Assembly (NCBI GenBank): GCA_963513935.1
Contig: OY740765.1
Coordinates: 70,962,253 to 71,026,252 of the forward strand
DNA: 64,000 nt
Direction: 5' to 3'
Source: Aphrophora alni
Taxonomy: Eukaryota > Arthropoda > Insecta > Hemiptera > Aphrophoridae
Part shown: positions 32,901 to 44,093 of the stretch, one piece after another
Layout: each line of letters begins with the position of its first letter
Numbering within the stretch: position 1 is the first letter of the stretch
The notes under the pieces: generated by a model
Database searches by the model: none
The model's input: the letters and a program-made list of their open reading frames with translations, nothing else
Told to the model about the DNA's origin: nothing
Position numbers and translations under genes: made by a program

Positions 32901-33775
32901 TTCCCAGGGACCTGCCATTGCTGTCCCGTAGCAGCTCTAACATCAGCTTGTGTCCGAAACCTCCGGGAGGATGTTCCACTGTATGGAGGACGTGTGGAGC
33001 TATTTCTGAATGTGCCATGATTACATCTGGATGACCCGTGTGACCGGCATATGATAGAAAAGTTGGTTCACAGTTGGCATTCTCAATATATTCGACTGGG
33101 TTAGAATTTATAAAACCTTCGAAGATAGTTCCAATTTCCGTTGTGGATTGGTAACCCCAGGTCTTAGAAGGGGCATTAATGTCCCCGTATAGAATATCAC
33201 CCTTGCGCCATAGCGAATCTAACCATGTCAAGTTCGGTTTATTTCTTGGCGGATTGTACATGATAAAAACGCGTTTCTGCTTGTTGTCATTGTGAAGGCT
33301 AAGTTGTACCGCCTCTAATTTGTCCAATGTGCTAGGTACATGGCACTTTCGGAAATTGACCGGGATTGATGCTTTCGCAGCTACTATTATTCCAGAAGCG
33401 ACTTGGCGTGATCGTTGAAGTGTGTAGATTTGATAGCCTGGAATCTGATAAAATTCCATATTGTCTGTTGCCGCTCCTGCTTCAACGATGCCAAAAATAT
33501 CAATGTCATGTGATAAAATATAGTTTTTCAGTTCAGTAAACTTGTCATGAGTTAATCCACCCGCATTCCAAAACATCATCTTGAGATGTGTAGGATGGGC
33601 TTTGTCCTGGCCTTCAGAAAGGCTGGTTGGAGGCTGCAATGGCCTTCTTTTTCGCTTTATGATCATCCGGGCTGTCTTACTGGTGAAAATGTAGATCGTT
33701 TAGTCACAGTTCGAGCATGAATAGCACATATACTGCGTCCAGGGGGCACGACGAGGACGCGATCTACTCCACCCC
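29930..33775 (-). mobile_element. LINE (non-LTR retrotransposon) with intact ORF2 and perfect 16 bp TSD
   Basis: A 3846 bp minus-strand insertion bounded by CCACCTGGTACATAGT at 29914-29929 and 33776-33791. Its 3' end is a poly(A) of 12 (T run 29930-29941) after only 14 bases of 3' UTR. Its 5' end has about 109 bp before the ORF2 start. That leader contains an open tail reading GWSRSRPRRAPWTQYMCYSC then SNCD and a stop, possibly the end of ORF1, so the copy may be 5'-truncated just inside ORF1. The perfect duplication and unbroken 1236-codon ORF make it the youngest large element here. It is in the same orientation as the inferred host gene and lies in its largest intron. Confidence 0.93.
29956..33666 (-). 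CDS. LINE ORF2 polyprotein: AP endonuclease, reverse transcriptase, RNase H
   Basis: A 1236-residue protein that copies its RNA into nicked chromosomal DNA. An endonuclease/exonuclease/phosphatase domain occupies about 28-245, with FWNAGGL (32-38), E62, GDINAP (161-166), PDVIM (213-217) and H239 at catalytic-like positions. The RT spans about 470-780: GKAAGPDG (472-479), FRPISLTSIFSKMYERIVLN (533-552), VDFNTAFDRVW (603-613), QGAVLSPMLFNLFIDD (663-678) and the YADD active site (694-697). RNase H lies at about 983-1106 with D988, E1023, D1047 and D1101. A C-terminal CPLC..DCEHLKLC knuckle is at 1194-1211. RNase H suggests the I/R1-like side of LINEs. ATG 33666 gives an N-terminus directly before the endonuclease. 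No stop or frameshift is visible. Confidence 0.95.
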   Translation of the reverse strand: MIIKRKRRPLQPPTSLSEGQDKAHPTHLKMMFWNAGGLTHDKFTELKNYILSHDIDIFGIVEAGAATDNMEFYQIPGYQIYTLQRSRQVASGIIVAAKASIPVNFRKCHVPSTLDKLEAVQLSLHNDNKQKRVFIMYNPPRNKPNLTWLDSLWRKGDILYGDINAPSKTWGYQSTTEIGTIFEGFINSNPVEYIENANCEPTFLSYAGHTGHPDVIMAHSEIAPHVLHTVEHPPGGFGHKLMLELLRDSNGRSLGNGRARWNTRKAKWDQYSRATNALLTQDIITDNVDKTYSKLISLIMKCAHQFIPRGCVKNYKPFWNENLQNMKIARDNARSVLERSNTAENRINLKQKSAIIKREIIHTKRHAYRRFLEKLDFRKHGVEAHRVLSRMSKPRDEKSNPVTVGNKTYCTEQQIADVFCKHYSKVGNFKPKSKQGKELLKSSCLREEDSTLFYSDIHRSELEKAIASIKLGKAAGPDGIIPEMITHLGSDAKLAVLKFINLVWKTHIPADWRKAEVVPILKKGKSADRPEHFRPISLTSIFSKMYERIVLNRLMLFLEDYRVLSDKQAGFQRHRNTTEQVARLSQHIKDGFHRRQSTLAAFVDFNTAFDRVWRQRLLMKLRSAGISGNLLETIKSFLAQRFIRVRYKGAVSKYKQTRQGLQQGAVLSPMLFNLFIDDVIAELESSPGINTLLYADDLAIWATSSSIVALEEYMNNALLKLECWAASNEMVINTAKTEYQLFSLSTKQHDVNLLFNGQQLTRASGITYLGVILDNKLSWAKHIDKQVNQATKRLSLLKRLAGKKWGASQDMLALAYKSYVRPVMDYASEITITATNTSLRKLDVVQNHALRIITGGPKSTPITAMELQTDIEPVHIRRESLALAMFERLQRVHVPFWKNYQPATGRLKTQCDFISRCTDILHKFSAIDNRQTFPTLLDLNIKNIAVPRLNLIRPVSKTLTSTVELKVTALETIAEWYPAGEWLHIYTDGSATNARSNAGAGVYCKLFQIAAPVGKMATNFDGEVNAILLAVQRIARLQIMKVVLFIDSQAAITSICSYEMTDNQEVLSCRRTIDKCIGSGSTLVLQWIPGHVDVNGNEEADKLARSGARKEQPDKPTTLHDAKRHIKNYLRARCITTQKVSAEGKKWESLTEKSGRPPINLPRLQQVANFRLLTGHDYLQKHLHRIGVTSDPYCPLCNNRQEMDCEHLKLCPALAEKRDSPDYDLYWAARKLMAEA

Positions 33776-33791
33776 CCACCTGGTACATAGT

Positions 33792-34479
33792 GAAATGTAA
33801 CTTGCACAACAAAAATGTTCCGCAACCTCTCACTGATATTTACTATACTTTTTACATCTACTAATTTATTTGATTGTATTATAAACACTGACATTTACTT
33901 TATTTGATTTTGATTGTACTATATTATGATTTTAATACTCAATTAATGTGAAAAAAGTAACTATTCCTGTGTTCTAAACTTTTAAAGAAAAGTCATTCAC
34001 TGTGCTATCAGAGGTGCAACACTTGGTGTGTAGTTCAAAAAGCCCATTGCTTTGAATAAATTTATGTAATGTTAGAAAATTTTCAAACAATAATTTTAAA
34101 TAGTAGTATTTAATGAATAATATATATATATATGTGTGTGTGTATTTCGAATTATTCCGTTCATCTCCCCAACTAAGTTAAGGGAAAAAACAGTAAACCT
34201 TGACAACCAATAACTTCGTTAATCAAAGGACTACACCAAAAAACCAAAAAGATTCTGGCAACAAAAATCCAAAAAAAAGGAGAAAATTCTAAAAGGATCA
34301 GAAGATGGTTAAGAGATAATACGAAATTTTTTAAACAGGAATAACTCAGAAAGTTATTGCCCTAGAAATTTAATTCAAGTTTCCATGGAATCTACAAGTC
34401 ATTAAGAAAAGGATGGTACTTTTGCATTTCCGATAACTTGAGCCAATCAAAAGAAAGGGAAATTTGAAGAAAGTAAGTT
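33792..34479. other. Intronic spacer, nothing assigned
   Basis: A+T-rich sequence between the LINE and the satellite array, with a short AT/GT microsatellite near 34121-34143. Confidence 0.4.
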
Positions 34480-36040
34480 CTAACTTATTATGATTTATTT
34501 TATGGGTAGATTTTGATTATTGTTGTAAAGTGATTGCTGATAGTTACAACTTCTTATGATTTAGTTTATCAGTAGTTTTTACTATGGATCTACTGTGATT
34601 GCTGATAGCTACAACTTGTTATGATATAGGTTATCGGTTTTCTTTACTATGGATCTACTGTGATTGTGGATAATTACAACTTGATTATGATTTAGTTTAT
34701 CGGTAGTTTTTACTATGGATTTACTGTTATTGCGGATATTTACAACTTATTATGATTTAGTTTATTGGTAGTTTTTACTATGGATCTACTGTGATTGCTG
34801 ATAGCTACAATTTGTTATGATATAGGTTATCGTTTTTTTTTTTACTATGGATCTACTGTGATTGCCGATAGTTACAACTTATTATGATTTAGTGTATCGG
34901 TAGTTTTTAATATGGTGTGATTACCAATATATATAGTTTTAATACTGTGATTGCCGATAGTTATAATAGACTACAGGTTATCGTTATTTTTTACTATGGA
35001 TCTACTGTGATTGCGGATAGTTACAACTTATTATGATTTAGTTTATCTTTAGTTTTTACTATCGTTTTAATGTGATTGCCGATAGTTGCTACTTATTATG
35101 ATTTAGTTTATTGGTAGGTTTAACTATTGTTGTAGTATGATAGCCGATAGTTACAACTTATTATGAATTAGCATATCTCTAGTTTTTAATATCGTTTTAC
35201 TATGATTACCGATAGTTACAACTTGTTATAATTTAGTTTAACATTGTTTATTTCACAATCGGTATAGTGTGATTGCAGATAGTTACAACTTATTATGATT
35301 TTGTTTATATATAGCTGTTTACTATTGTTTTACTGTGATTACCGATAGTTACAATTCGTTATAATTTAGTTTCACATTGTTTATTTCACAATCGGTGTAG
35401 TGTGATTACATATAGTTACAACTTATTATGATTTAGTTAATTTTTTAAATTATTTACTAGCAGAGTACCCGTCCTTCGTGCGGGGTTGACGTATATTTCT
35501 ATTGTGACGTAGTAGTATAGATTGCTGTAATGTTATTCGTGGTAGTTACAACTTATTATGATGTAGTCTATCAGTATTTATTTTTCAAAGTTGTACTACT
35601 GTGATTGTAGAAAGTTACAACTTGTTATGATTTAGTATATCTGTAGTTTATTATTATCGTTGTACTGGGAGTTATAGGGATATGTTACAATTGTTTTACT
35701 GTGACTTCTGATAGTTAAACCTAATATGATTTAGTTATTTGGTATTTTTTAATTATCACTGTACTGTGATTGGCGATAGCTACAGCTTATTATGGTTAAG
35801 TTTAGCAAAACATTCTTTTATTGTCGTTGAAGGTTGAACGCCGACAGTTAAATGTTATCATGATTTATTTTACTTTAGTTTTTACTATCTTTGTAGTGTG
35901 ATTGCCGATAGTTACGATTTATTAAGAATTAGATTATCGTTAGTTTTTTGCTATTGTTGTATTGTGATCGCCGATAGTAACAACTTATTATGATTTAGTT
36001 TATCTGAATTTTTTACTATCGTTGTACTGTGATTAAAGTA
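34480..36040 (+). repeat. Tandem satellite array, about 65 bp unit, some 23 degenerate copies
   Basis: The unit reads roughly TTATGATTTAGTTTATCGGT, AGTTTTTACTATCGTTGTAC, TGTGATTGCCGATAGTTACA, ACT. Neighbouring copies are 65-66 bp apart (TTATGAT at about 34553, 34619, 34685, 34750) and diverge by base changes and small indels. A foreign segment at about 35453-35521 interrupts it. Related monomers occur near 25119-25225. Confidence 0.92.
35457..35521 (-). mobile_element. Helitron-like 3' end fragment inside the satellite
   Basis: On the minus strand the sequence ends CCCCGCACGAAGGACGGGTA then CTCTGCTAG followed by T. An imperfect G+C hairpin a few bases before a CTAG end, with T after it, is the pattern of Helitron 3' termini. 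Only about 65 bp of non-satellite sequence is visible and no 5' end (TC) or Rep/helicase was found. The hairpin has two mismatched positions, so the call is tentative. Confidence 0.4.
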
Positions 36041-39000
36041 CACAATGTTGTTATACTCAAGAAGTTAATGGTTTTATAAATGCAATTACTCCTGAACTTT
36101 TTTTTTATTACTTGGAGATTGATCCATTGATTTACTTCTTAATCTTATCATTTCCTAAATCTGAAAAGCTGATATTTCAATCTTTAATATGGTGTCATAA
36201 GCCCAGTTGAAACATTTCCTCAACCTTCCATGAGGCTCCAATATTAAATATTTTAACTTTAGAGGTGGATCCAGTACTGAAGTAAGTACGAAAAGAAAAT
36301 AGAGTAGTGAATCCAAGTACTGTTTAAAAGAGAGCACCATTAAATGGCATATAAATGGGTTTACAACCAGAGAGGGAACTAGAGCTGGAATCTTTGAGTT
36401 AATTCCAAAACCATGGGCTAGTTAGTACTTAAGCATTTTTTAAGGGTGAATTCATGCAATAAATAGATGTGCAAAGTTCAATTGCAGAGTCAAAGAACTC
36501 CTGGGAAAATATAACAGAAGAAGGCCAACTGCATGCATCAGGCCAAGTGTAAAAATAAGTTAAAAACACTGACAGAGTTCCTATAGGAGCATTGTAGATT
36601 CAGTGAACACCTTAGAAGGATCAGAGTAGAGAATAATGGGGTCTTGTAGATTCTGTCTACAATAGGGATTCTGTACTCCACACCATCTATTAGTTGAATA
36701 TGGTGCAGTTATGTATAAAAGAGCTAGAAGTCTGGTGTGGTACATGATTGATCTAGAGGGGCCCTAACAATTTTGATCAAAATTTGCTTATATGTAGTCC
36801 AAAGAACCCAAAAAATTATTGGTAAATTATCTCTCTAAAAATGTGCTTTGTGAATTATTTGCGAAAAAATTAAAAAAATCGACCATGAAGCTGATATCTG
36901 ATATTTGCCATGGGAAGTAATTTGAGAAATTACGTATTTTATAACAATAAAATATGTAATTTCTCAAAATCAGCTCTACTGATTTTATGCAAGTTTTAGT
37001 GAAATGTAAAAATTAATCACCCAAATCGGCAATTAAAAGTATATTACGGTTCAAGAATGATTGGTAAAATAAAAAATGAAGCTGGCCACTGTCATTAAAA
37101 CCTTGATATTAATCAAATAGTATTTACATGAGGACACATTTATGGCAAAAGCAAAGCAACATTAAGCCCTTATTTTTAAATATTTCAAAGATGGTGTTTT
37201 AGTTCATTTTTGCTTTCTGATTATAACTACCAAACTGAAATTTTTGGTGACGATTAGTTTTGGTCCATTTTAATTTGGTTTAATAGTTTATAACAAAACA
37301 AACAAGATCTGACGAGATCTTTCCATAATTTTTTAAACAGAGATTGAAGTTTGTTACTCCCAAATCACCAGGTTAGGGGCAAAATTGTAAATATAAAATA
37401 CCGGTTCCCTACCTATTTAAAAGAAATTTGATTATGCATATAACACAAAAATCACACTATAGACTGGTTAAAAATAAGAGAATTAACTATAGCTTAGGAG
37501 GAAAGAGAGAACACTTCAGATTTCAGATGAGGTTAAATTACCTGTAAGAATAATCTTAACAATGGCATACTCTTCACCAATATTAAAATAATCTTGTACT
37601 GAATAAAGAAAATAAATTAAATTGGTAAAAGATATTTACGTGCATCTTGCTCTTGGCTTTACTATAAAATTACTTTGATAACTTGTTTGAAGGCAAACAT
37701 TAATAAAATTTAACACTATTTAAACAAATTCATCATTGTTTTGTAGAGTAATTAAAACAGTTACCGTAGTGTTAAAAAAATTAGTTGAAATTTTTGTAAA
37801 AATATTAGCACTGAAATATATTAATATACTTGCCATGAAAAACACGCAAAACTAGAGGCTCCATGATGTTTATAAATTTTAATTTATTTACAAATAAATG
37901 GAAAAGAAACATTTAATTTTGCTAGAATGAAAAGAAAGGAGACTGCTGACACATAAAAATTCTTTGCAATTTTCCTGAAAAAAATTTGTTTAAATAAAAG
38001 AAAATGTTTCCTTAAAATCAATACTGTGGTTGCTAAAATAATTAAATTTAACTTTATAAAATATTGAGATACATTCAGAAAAGACTATTCCTAATGAATT
38101 TTTTATCAACTCTTTTTAACTGAATTATTAATAAGCTAAAAAAACACATATATAAATAATATTTTTCTAAAGTATTTTAAAATATTTTTGAAAGGGTTTA
38201 TCATAATTCTAGCTAGAAAGAAATATGACAAATTTTTAAATTGCTAACTCTGCCACATTATACTTACTTTTCTGATTATACTAATGTTTGCTTAGTGTTT
38301 TTTTAAATCTAAATGGACCTAAATGGATGTTTAAGCTCGATGGAGCATCTGTACATGGTTTATAATAAAGTAAGAACAAGTATATTTGTTATGTCTTGTT
38401 ATGTTAACAATGATTTTTTTTAAAAATAAGATAATGGCATCATCATACCTTTTTTTCCCTGTGGTGTTGAAATTTGGGGAAGTGTATCTTTCATATAATA
38501 TATGAATAGAATTCTGGTACTATAGAAAAAGGCTCTTAAGATTACTTTTAATTATTGTAGTTTCTGTGAAAGCTGTAGGCCATTATTTAGAAAACGCAGA
38601 GTATTTACCACTTTCTTGCTTTATGCTTAAAGTCATTTTATTACAGTGCAAACAACTGTTAAGAAACATTAAAAATTAATGGCTATGACACAAGAGGAAT
38701 GTACAATTTTCACAGGACAAAGGCGAACTTGAAAATATTAATTAGGGAAACCTACAATAGAGGTTATTATTTTAATATCGTAACCAATAAATTTTATTTT
38801 TCTTATACAACTGTAATTTGTCAACAACAAATAAAAAAAGGGGGAATTAAACCAGTTGAGATTTTAATTTGATTTGCCAATACATATAGAATCATTTTTA
38901 ATACTGTGTCCTTTTTTGTCACAGTAATTTTCAATACCAAATTTAATAGGACATTTTGTCGATAATTGTGTGATTAAACCCATTAAATTGTGTGATTCAA

Positions 39001-39815
39001 TTGATATAATTAAGTTAATTATGATTATGTCTTGGAATCATTAACATTTAAATTTTTTATCATTTAAAGGTAACAAACCTCTCTTCCATCAACGCCTTCA
39101 AAAAATGGCATAAAATAGAGATCCTTAGCTCATGAATATTCTAATAGCATCAGGATTGAAAAATAACTCGAGATGATCAAGAGAGATCTGATAGAAAAGA
39201 TGAAAGAAAGGGATCTAACCCAAGAGTAGATGAAGAAAATTGTAGATCCATCTAGGGTTGTAACACCTGTACTCATTATAAGTGTGTCCTTGAGGGGTCA
39301 ATATTAAAAAAATTGTGGTTTATTATATTAAGTTTTTAACAACGTCAACAACATTCTTAGAACTGAGTGTCATTATAATGTTTGTTATGATATGTTAAGT
39401 GATTATCTGTTGTAACCCTATTAATAAAAGATAATAAAATTGATAATAGATGATCTTGTGAAACAACCAATTTAAAGACAAAGGTAGGCAAAATTTAATC
39501 TAATTTAATTAATTTGATAGGTTATATATTATTCAATATCCACCAGTCTCTCTTAGTACCATAAGCATCTTCAATTCTGAATTTTCAAATTTGAAGATGT
39601 GTTTTAAGTTTTGTTAAATTAATAACACTAAGATTTTGATTGTTAATATAATGAATATAAAAATCTAATAATATTGTAACAATTTGTATAATAAACTGTA
39701 AATGAAGTTTGTAAATTGTGTGAAATAAAAATCGAAATATGTCAATACTGTTGAAAACATCATAAAATTTGGAAAGAAACATAACATTTTTCATTGAAAA
39801 ATATGAAAATAACTG
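36041..39815. other. Intronic spacer, nothing assigned
   Basis: About 3.8 kb of mostly A+T-rich DNA. A patch at 36340-36770 is less A+T rich and may be old transposon DNA, but no motif was recognised. Frames at 36155-36340 and 39585-39794 on the minus strand look random. Confidence 0.35.
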
Positions 39816-39817
39816 TA

Positions 39818-41600
39818 CAGTAGAACCCTGCTAATCCCACACCTGATACTCAGATTCCCCGCTTATTTCTACCAATGGTATTGTGAGCATGACTTTTATG
39901 TCAGTTGTTGATGAGTCATCTGTGATGTAAGTCAGTAGGCTGTTGACCAGTGACAGGTGCTTCATCAGGCTTTGATTACATACATTTTTGTGACAAAAGT
40001 GCATGTTACAAAACAAGCTATGTGATCTGTTGATACATATCATTAACTGTGTACCGGTACTGTATGTGTATTGGAAATTAGTTTCAGTGGTGTTTAGGTT
40101 AGACATAGTGTGTATGATTTCATTATTGCAACAACAAAACGTAAACAGATTACACTATTTGTGAAAAAGAAATTGAATGTGCTTGAAAGGTTAGATAAAG
40201 GCAAGGCCCTTCAAAAGTTTTTAAATGAAGTAGGAGTAGGCGTAACTACAGTTAAAGACTGGAGAAAAATAGGAAAGAAATACACATAGAAACCACAATG
40301 GTGATTGAGGGTGAAAAAGGGCTGAAAATACGCAAAACTTAAAAAAAGCAAAAATGTAGTCTTTTGAACAATGATTTGTGATTATGGTTTGAGCAGGAAA
40401 GAAGAAAAGGAAATCCATCGTCTGAGCCAAACATTTAACAAAATGCCCTTCTTTTGCATAGAAAATTGGTAGAAGATGAGGACAGTGAGAAGTTTATAGC
40501 AAGTGAATGCAGACTACATTCATCAAAAAATGACAATCAATTTAAAATGTAATAATTTCAGGTAAGAAGATCTCTGCTCATGAAGCAGCTTCAAGTGAGT
40601 TTATTCAAAAATTTGAAAATCTTATTAAAGAAAATAAATTTACTTCTAATCAATTGTACAACATCGATGAGACAGTTTTAAATTACAAAATGTTACCAAC
40701 AAGAACTCTGGCTGGCCAAAATGAAACCATAAAAGGTATGAAATTTTTTAAAGATTGACTATTGCTACCTGTAAGAGTACTAATGGCAGTCACAAACTTC
40801 AATTATTTGTAATCAAAAGAGCCAAAAAACCAAGAGTATTTAAAAATATTAATTTGTCATCACTACCATTGTATTACTGATATCAAAGGTCAGCATGGAT
40901 GGACTGCAACTTTTTCAAAGAATGATTTTTTGCCCAATTTGTTCTAGTGCTTGAGAAGAACGTGAAGAAGAAAAGTATCTCTGCATGCCATATTGTTACT
41001 GGATAATTAACCATCTCATCTATCTGAAGATGAACTAATAATGGGTGATATAAAAGTATTATTTTTTCCTGCTAAAGTAACTTTTCTCATCCAAGCCATG
41101 GACCAAGAGGTAATCAAGTGGTTAAATAGAAGATAATTGATATCATCAAAAATATATTGGGTCAATTCTAGTAAATTCAAAAGAAGGCAACAGATTCTAT
41201 TTGGAGGAGATGTTATTTATATAATTGCTGAGGCTTGAGAAGAAATGAGTACATAAATACTAGAAAAATCGTGACCTAAACTTTGGTTTCAACCAAAAAC
41301 AATGGTTGAAAGTGATCAAAATGAGAACCTGATATTCAGCACAGCGGTGTGAATGAGTGGATGAATCAGTCTGATGCTGACTGCACTTCAGAAGAAGAAT
41401 TACTAAATGACAATGTGATCATTGCTGCTATACCAGATTATAGACAACAATGAAAAAATAGAAAATTATGACAGCTATGAACCTACTGGCCGAGGACAGC
41501 TCTTCAGTTAATTAAACAAAATCCTTTTCTACACCGATGGATATTTTATGGATAAGAAAATGAAGGAACATATTTTTGAAAATTCTTGTACTGTCTATTG
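39818..41600 (+). mobile_element. Decayed Tigger/pogo (jerky-like) DNA transposon
   Basis: The left end CAGTAGAACCCTGCTAATCC follows TA and is a typical Tigger TIR. The right end is not clear (a CTTGTACTG at about 41590 is a candidate). The transposase is readable in pieces: KRKQITLFVKKKLNVLERLD with GVGVTTVKDWRKI (helix-turn-helix, near 40135-40260), LWLWFEQERRKGNPSSEP (CENP-B HTH, near 40383), FIQKFENLIKENKFTSNQLY then NIDETVLNYKMLPTRTLA (first catalytic D, near 40595-40715), GSHKLQLFVIKRAKKPR-VFKN segments (near 40790). Many stops and shifts; the second D motif is LLDN-like at about 41000. Dead and old. Confidence 0.75.
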
Positions 41601-41702
41601 ACTTTAATAATTCTTGATATAAATATTATTTATTATTTACTCTACCTGTTACACTTATAATTAGTCTAATTTTGAAATGTGTCCTGTTATGATTTTGGAT
41701 AA

Positions 41703-41704
<2 letters not shown>

Positions 41705-41748
<44 letters not shown>

Positions 41749-41764
41749 ATTATTATTATTATTT
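41705..41764. repeat. (AT)n(ATT)n microsatellite
   Basis: About 20 AT units followed by about 6 ATT units. Confidence 0.95.
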
Positions 41765-42715
41765 ATTTAATTTCAGTTGGTAGCTTACACAGAAAAAACA
41801 AACAATTACATTTTCATATTTATAGACTACTTCTATAGAAAAAATAAATGCATATAAACAATAGAAAATTAAATTGAACATATATATAATAATTAAAATA
41901 ATTATAATAATATCATTGTCCTTTATATTTAGTTTACAAATTCAAAAAAAAGGATAAGTTAAGAAAATATTTTATTAACAATAAATAGTCAAATGTTAGC
42001 ACCAGTTAAATCTTCAAAATCAGACATGTGGTGATTATTGCAGGTCATTAGCCTGACATAGATAGTGAAGCTCTATATAAACTGCTAGTTACCTAGAAAG
42101 GGGAGGATTGGCATCCGAGACATTGGTGGGGACGGGGAAGACGCTGCTGGTCACCAGAAAGACATGGCCCAGGAACGTACTTGCGAAAGAGACTGACAGT
42201 TTATAGAGAGATTCATGGCATATGTTGAAAAGGTGAGCAGATTCAAGTATTTAGAAAACAACGAGTTATTAAATAAAATAATTTGCCATTGCTCTGGATT
42301 GAAGGTTTAAAGGTCTGATTAGGACAGATTACATTTTACATTGTAATTTATAGTATTAAATATTAAATAGGGATATAATTTGTCAAGCTGACATAGAATT
42401 ATTTAAAGACCTACTAAATTAGTTGTATCAACTATAAGGGAATAAAGAATAAATTAATATTAATAATATGAACCACTGAATTTGTTATTTTATTTGAACT
42501 CGTAGAAAATGAATATAGGAGAAAACCCAATATCCATAACAGTCCATATATTTATGGTGCCAATAATATTTTTCATTAAAAACTATTTTTGTTGTTGTTT
42601 CAATTACATCACATTTTAATGCAAATAAACATGTTCCTCTGATAATCTGACCATTATCATATTTCGACTATGCTCCTGTGCTGTAAATGACGGATTAATG
42701 GGGTTCTATTTTATT
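41765..42715. other. Intronic spacer, nothing assigned
   Basis: A+T-rich with a G-rich patch at about 42095-42190 (AAAGGGGAGGATTGGCATCC region). No feature recognised. Confidence 0.35.
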
Positions 42716-42718
42716 TAC

Positions 42719-44079
42719 TGTAATATTGTACATTTTTAGTTTGGTGATCTTAGATTGAATGGAGAATACGTTCAACTCAATGCAACAAACAGGAAACGTA
42801 TTTTGTTTTTTGAATAAAATGAATAAAGAATAGAATAAATAAAGAAAGTAATTAGTACAAAATGATCAGAGAAATTGACTATAGGTATGTTAATATTTAA
42901 AATAGATATAATTATAGTTATAAGAAAAATGCTACGTTAACATTTTGAAAAATAGTGGGAATGCGTTGAAGTTAGTTGGATCTAGGCTCTGTAAGAGGTA
43001 ACACGTATAGTAATAAATATGTTTGTCGGAAGAAAGCCGAATAGTCAAAAGAAAGTGTTTTTATAAAGGACTAAAAGTTATATTTAAAGAACTATTATGT
43101 AATTATGGGAATCAGTTTAAACAAGAGAGAAATATACTTTTTAAATAAAAAGACATGGTTGTGAAAAATGATGCAATAGACTAAACGTATTGCGTAAGCA
43201 GGAAAACGTATATAAAAAGGACAAGTATTTGTGTTTTTAAGAAAAACTATGTGATTTGACTAAAGTATTTTGAATTAATAAAGATAAAGTCTATAATTAT
43301 ACTATTAGAAAAGAGAAATGTAAAACTGAAAAAGTTATTTTTTAAAGAGAAACGGGATTTTTGATAGAACAACGCTATGTGGTTTCAACCAGGAAAAGAG
43401 TCTGAATTAATTGAAAGCTTTATGTAAAAAATACAATTTAACTTCTGTGTGTAAATGCATGTCTGGTATAACATGCTTAAACTATTTTTTATAGAAATTT
43501 AAATCTAAAAATTACAAGAATTTGTAATTAATTGTTGAAATTTGAATAACATGTTTTTAGAATCATTAGTCTACATGTTTTTCCAATAAAAAAAATATAT
43601 ATTTCAACATAATTATTAAAGAATTTTATAATTAAAAGATTTTCATTGTTTGACTTGTTGAATTAGATGTTTTAAATTTAAAAAGAATAAATATTTTATA
43701 AAAGAGATTGTGTAATTCAAAAAATATTATTTTTGAATATGAGAGATTTCATTTTGAAATTAGGTTGCAACCATAATATTAATATCAAATAGAGCTTTAA
43801 TGAAATAAAACTTTGATTAATATAAAGTGTAAGATGTTATGTATAATTTTGTTTTTTCAGGTAATACTTTGAATCTTTGAATTTATATGAAACTTAATAT
43901 TACAAAATGTTTATTAATCATAAAATATGCATTTCAGAAAGAAGGATTCTGTATTTTATTTAAGATTCTCCAAAGTACACTGTTTTAAAAGAACTTACGA
44001 CCTCTAAGAAACATTATGCTTTCTTCAAGAATAAATTTTTTGTAATTATTTTATTTTTATTTTTGTAATAAACATTACA
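42719..44079 (+). mobile_element. LTR copy B with following primer binding site
   Basis: A 1361 bp stretch starting TGTAATATTGTACATTTTTA and ending ATTACA, followed by AAA and TGGTGCCCAAC (44083-44093). Its start (TGTAAT.TTGTACATTTTTAG), an inner segment (AGGAAACGTATTTTGTTTTT) and its end (CATTTCAGAA...TTTTAAAAGAACTTACGACC...CATTACAAAATGG) resemble LTR copy A at 9243, while the middles diverge. The primer site has one mismatch to the tRNA-Lys form. No retroelement coding sequence follows, so it is a truncated remnant. Confidence 0.6.
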
Positions 44080-44093
44080 AAATGGTGCCCAAC

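Noticed and set aside
30530..33034. Several 60-94 codon plus-strand and minus-strand frames inside the LINE
   Set aside because: They are shadows of the 1236-codon ORF2.
39831..40106. 91-codon minus-strand frame
   Set aside because: Antisense to the start of the decayed Tigger element.
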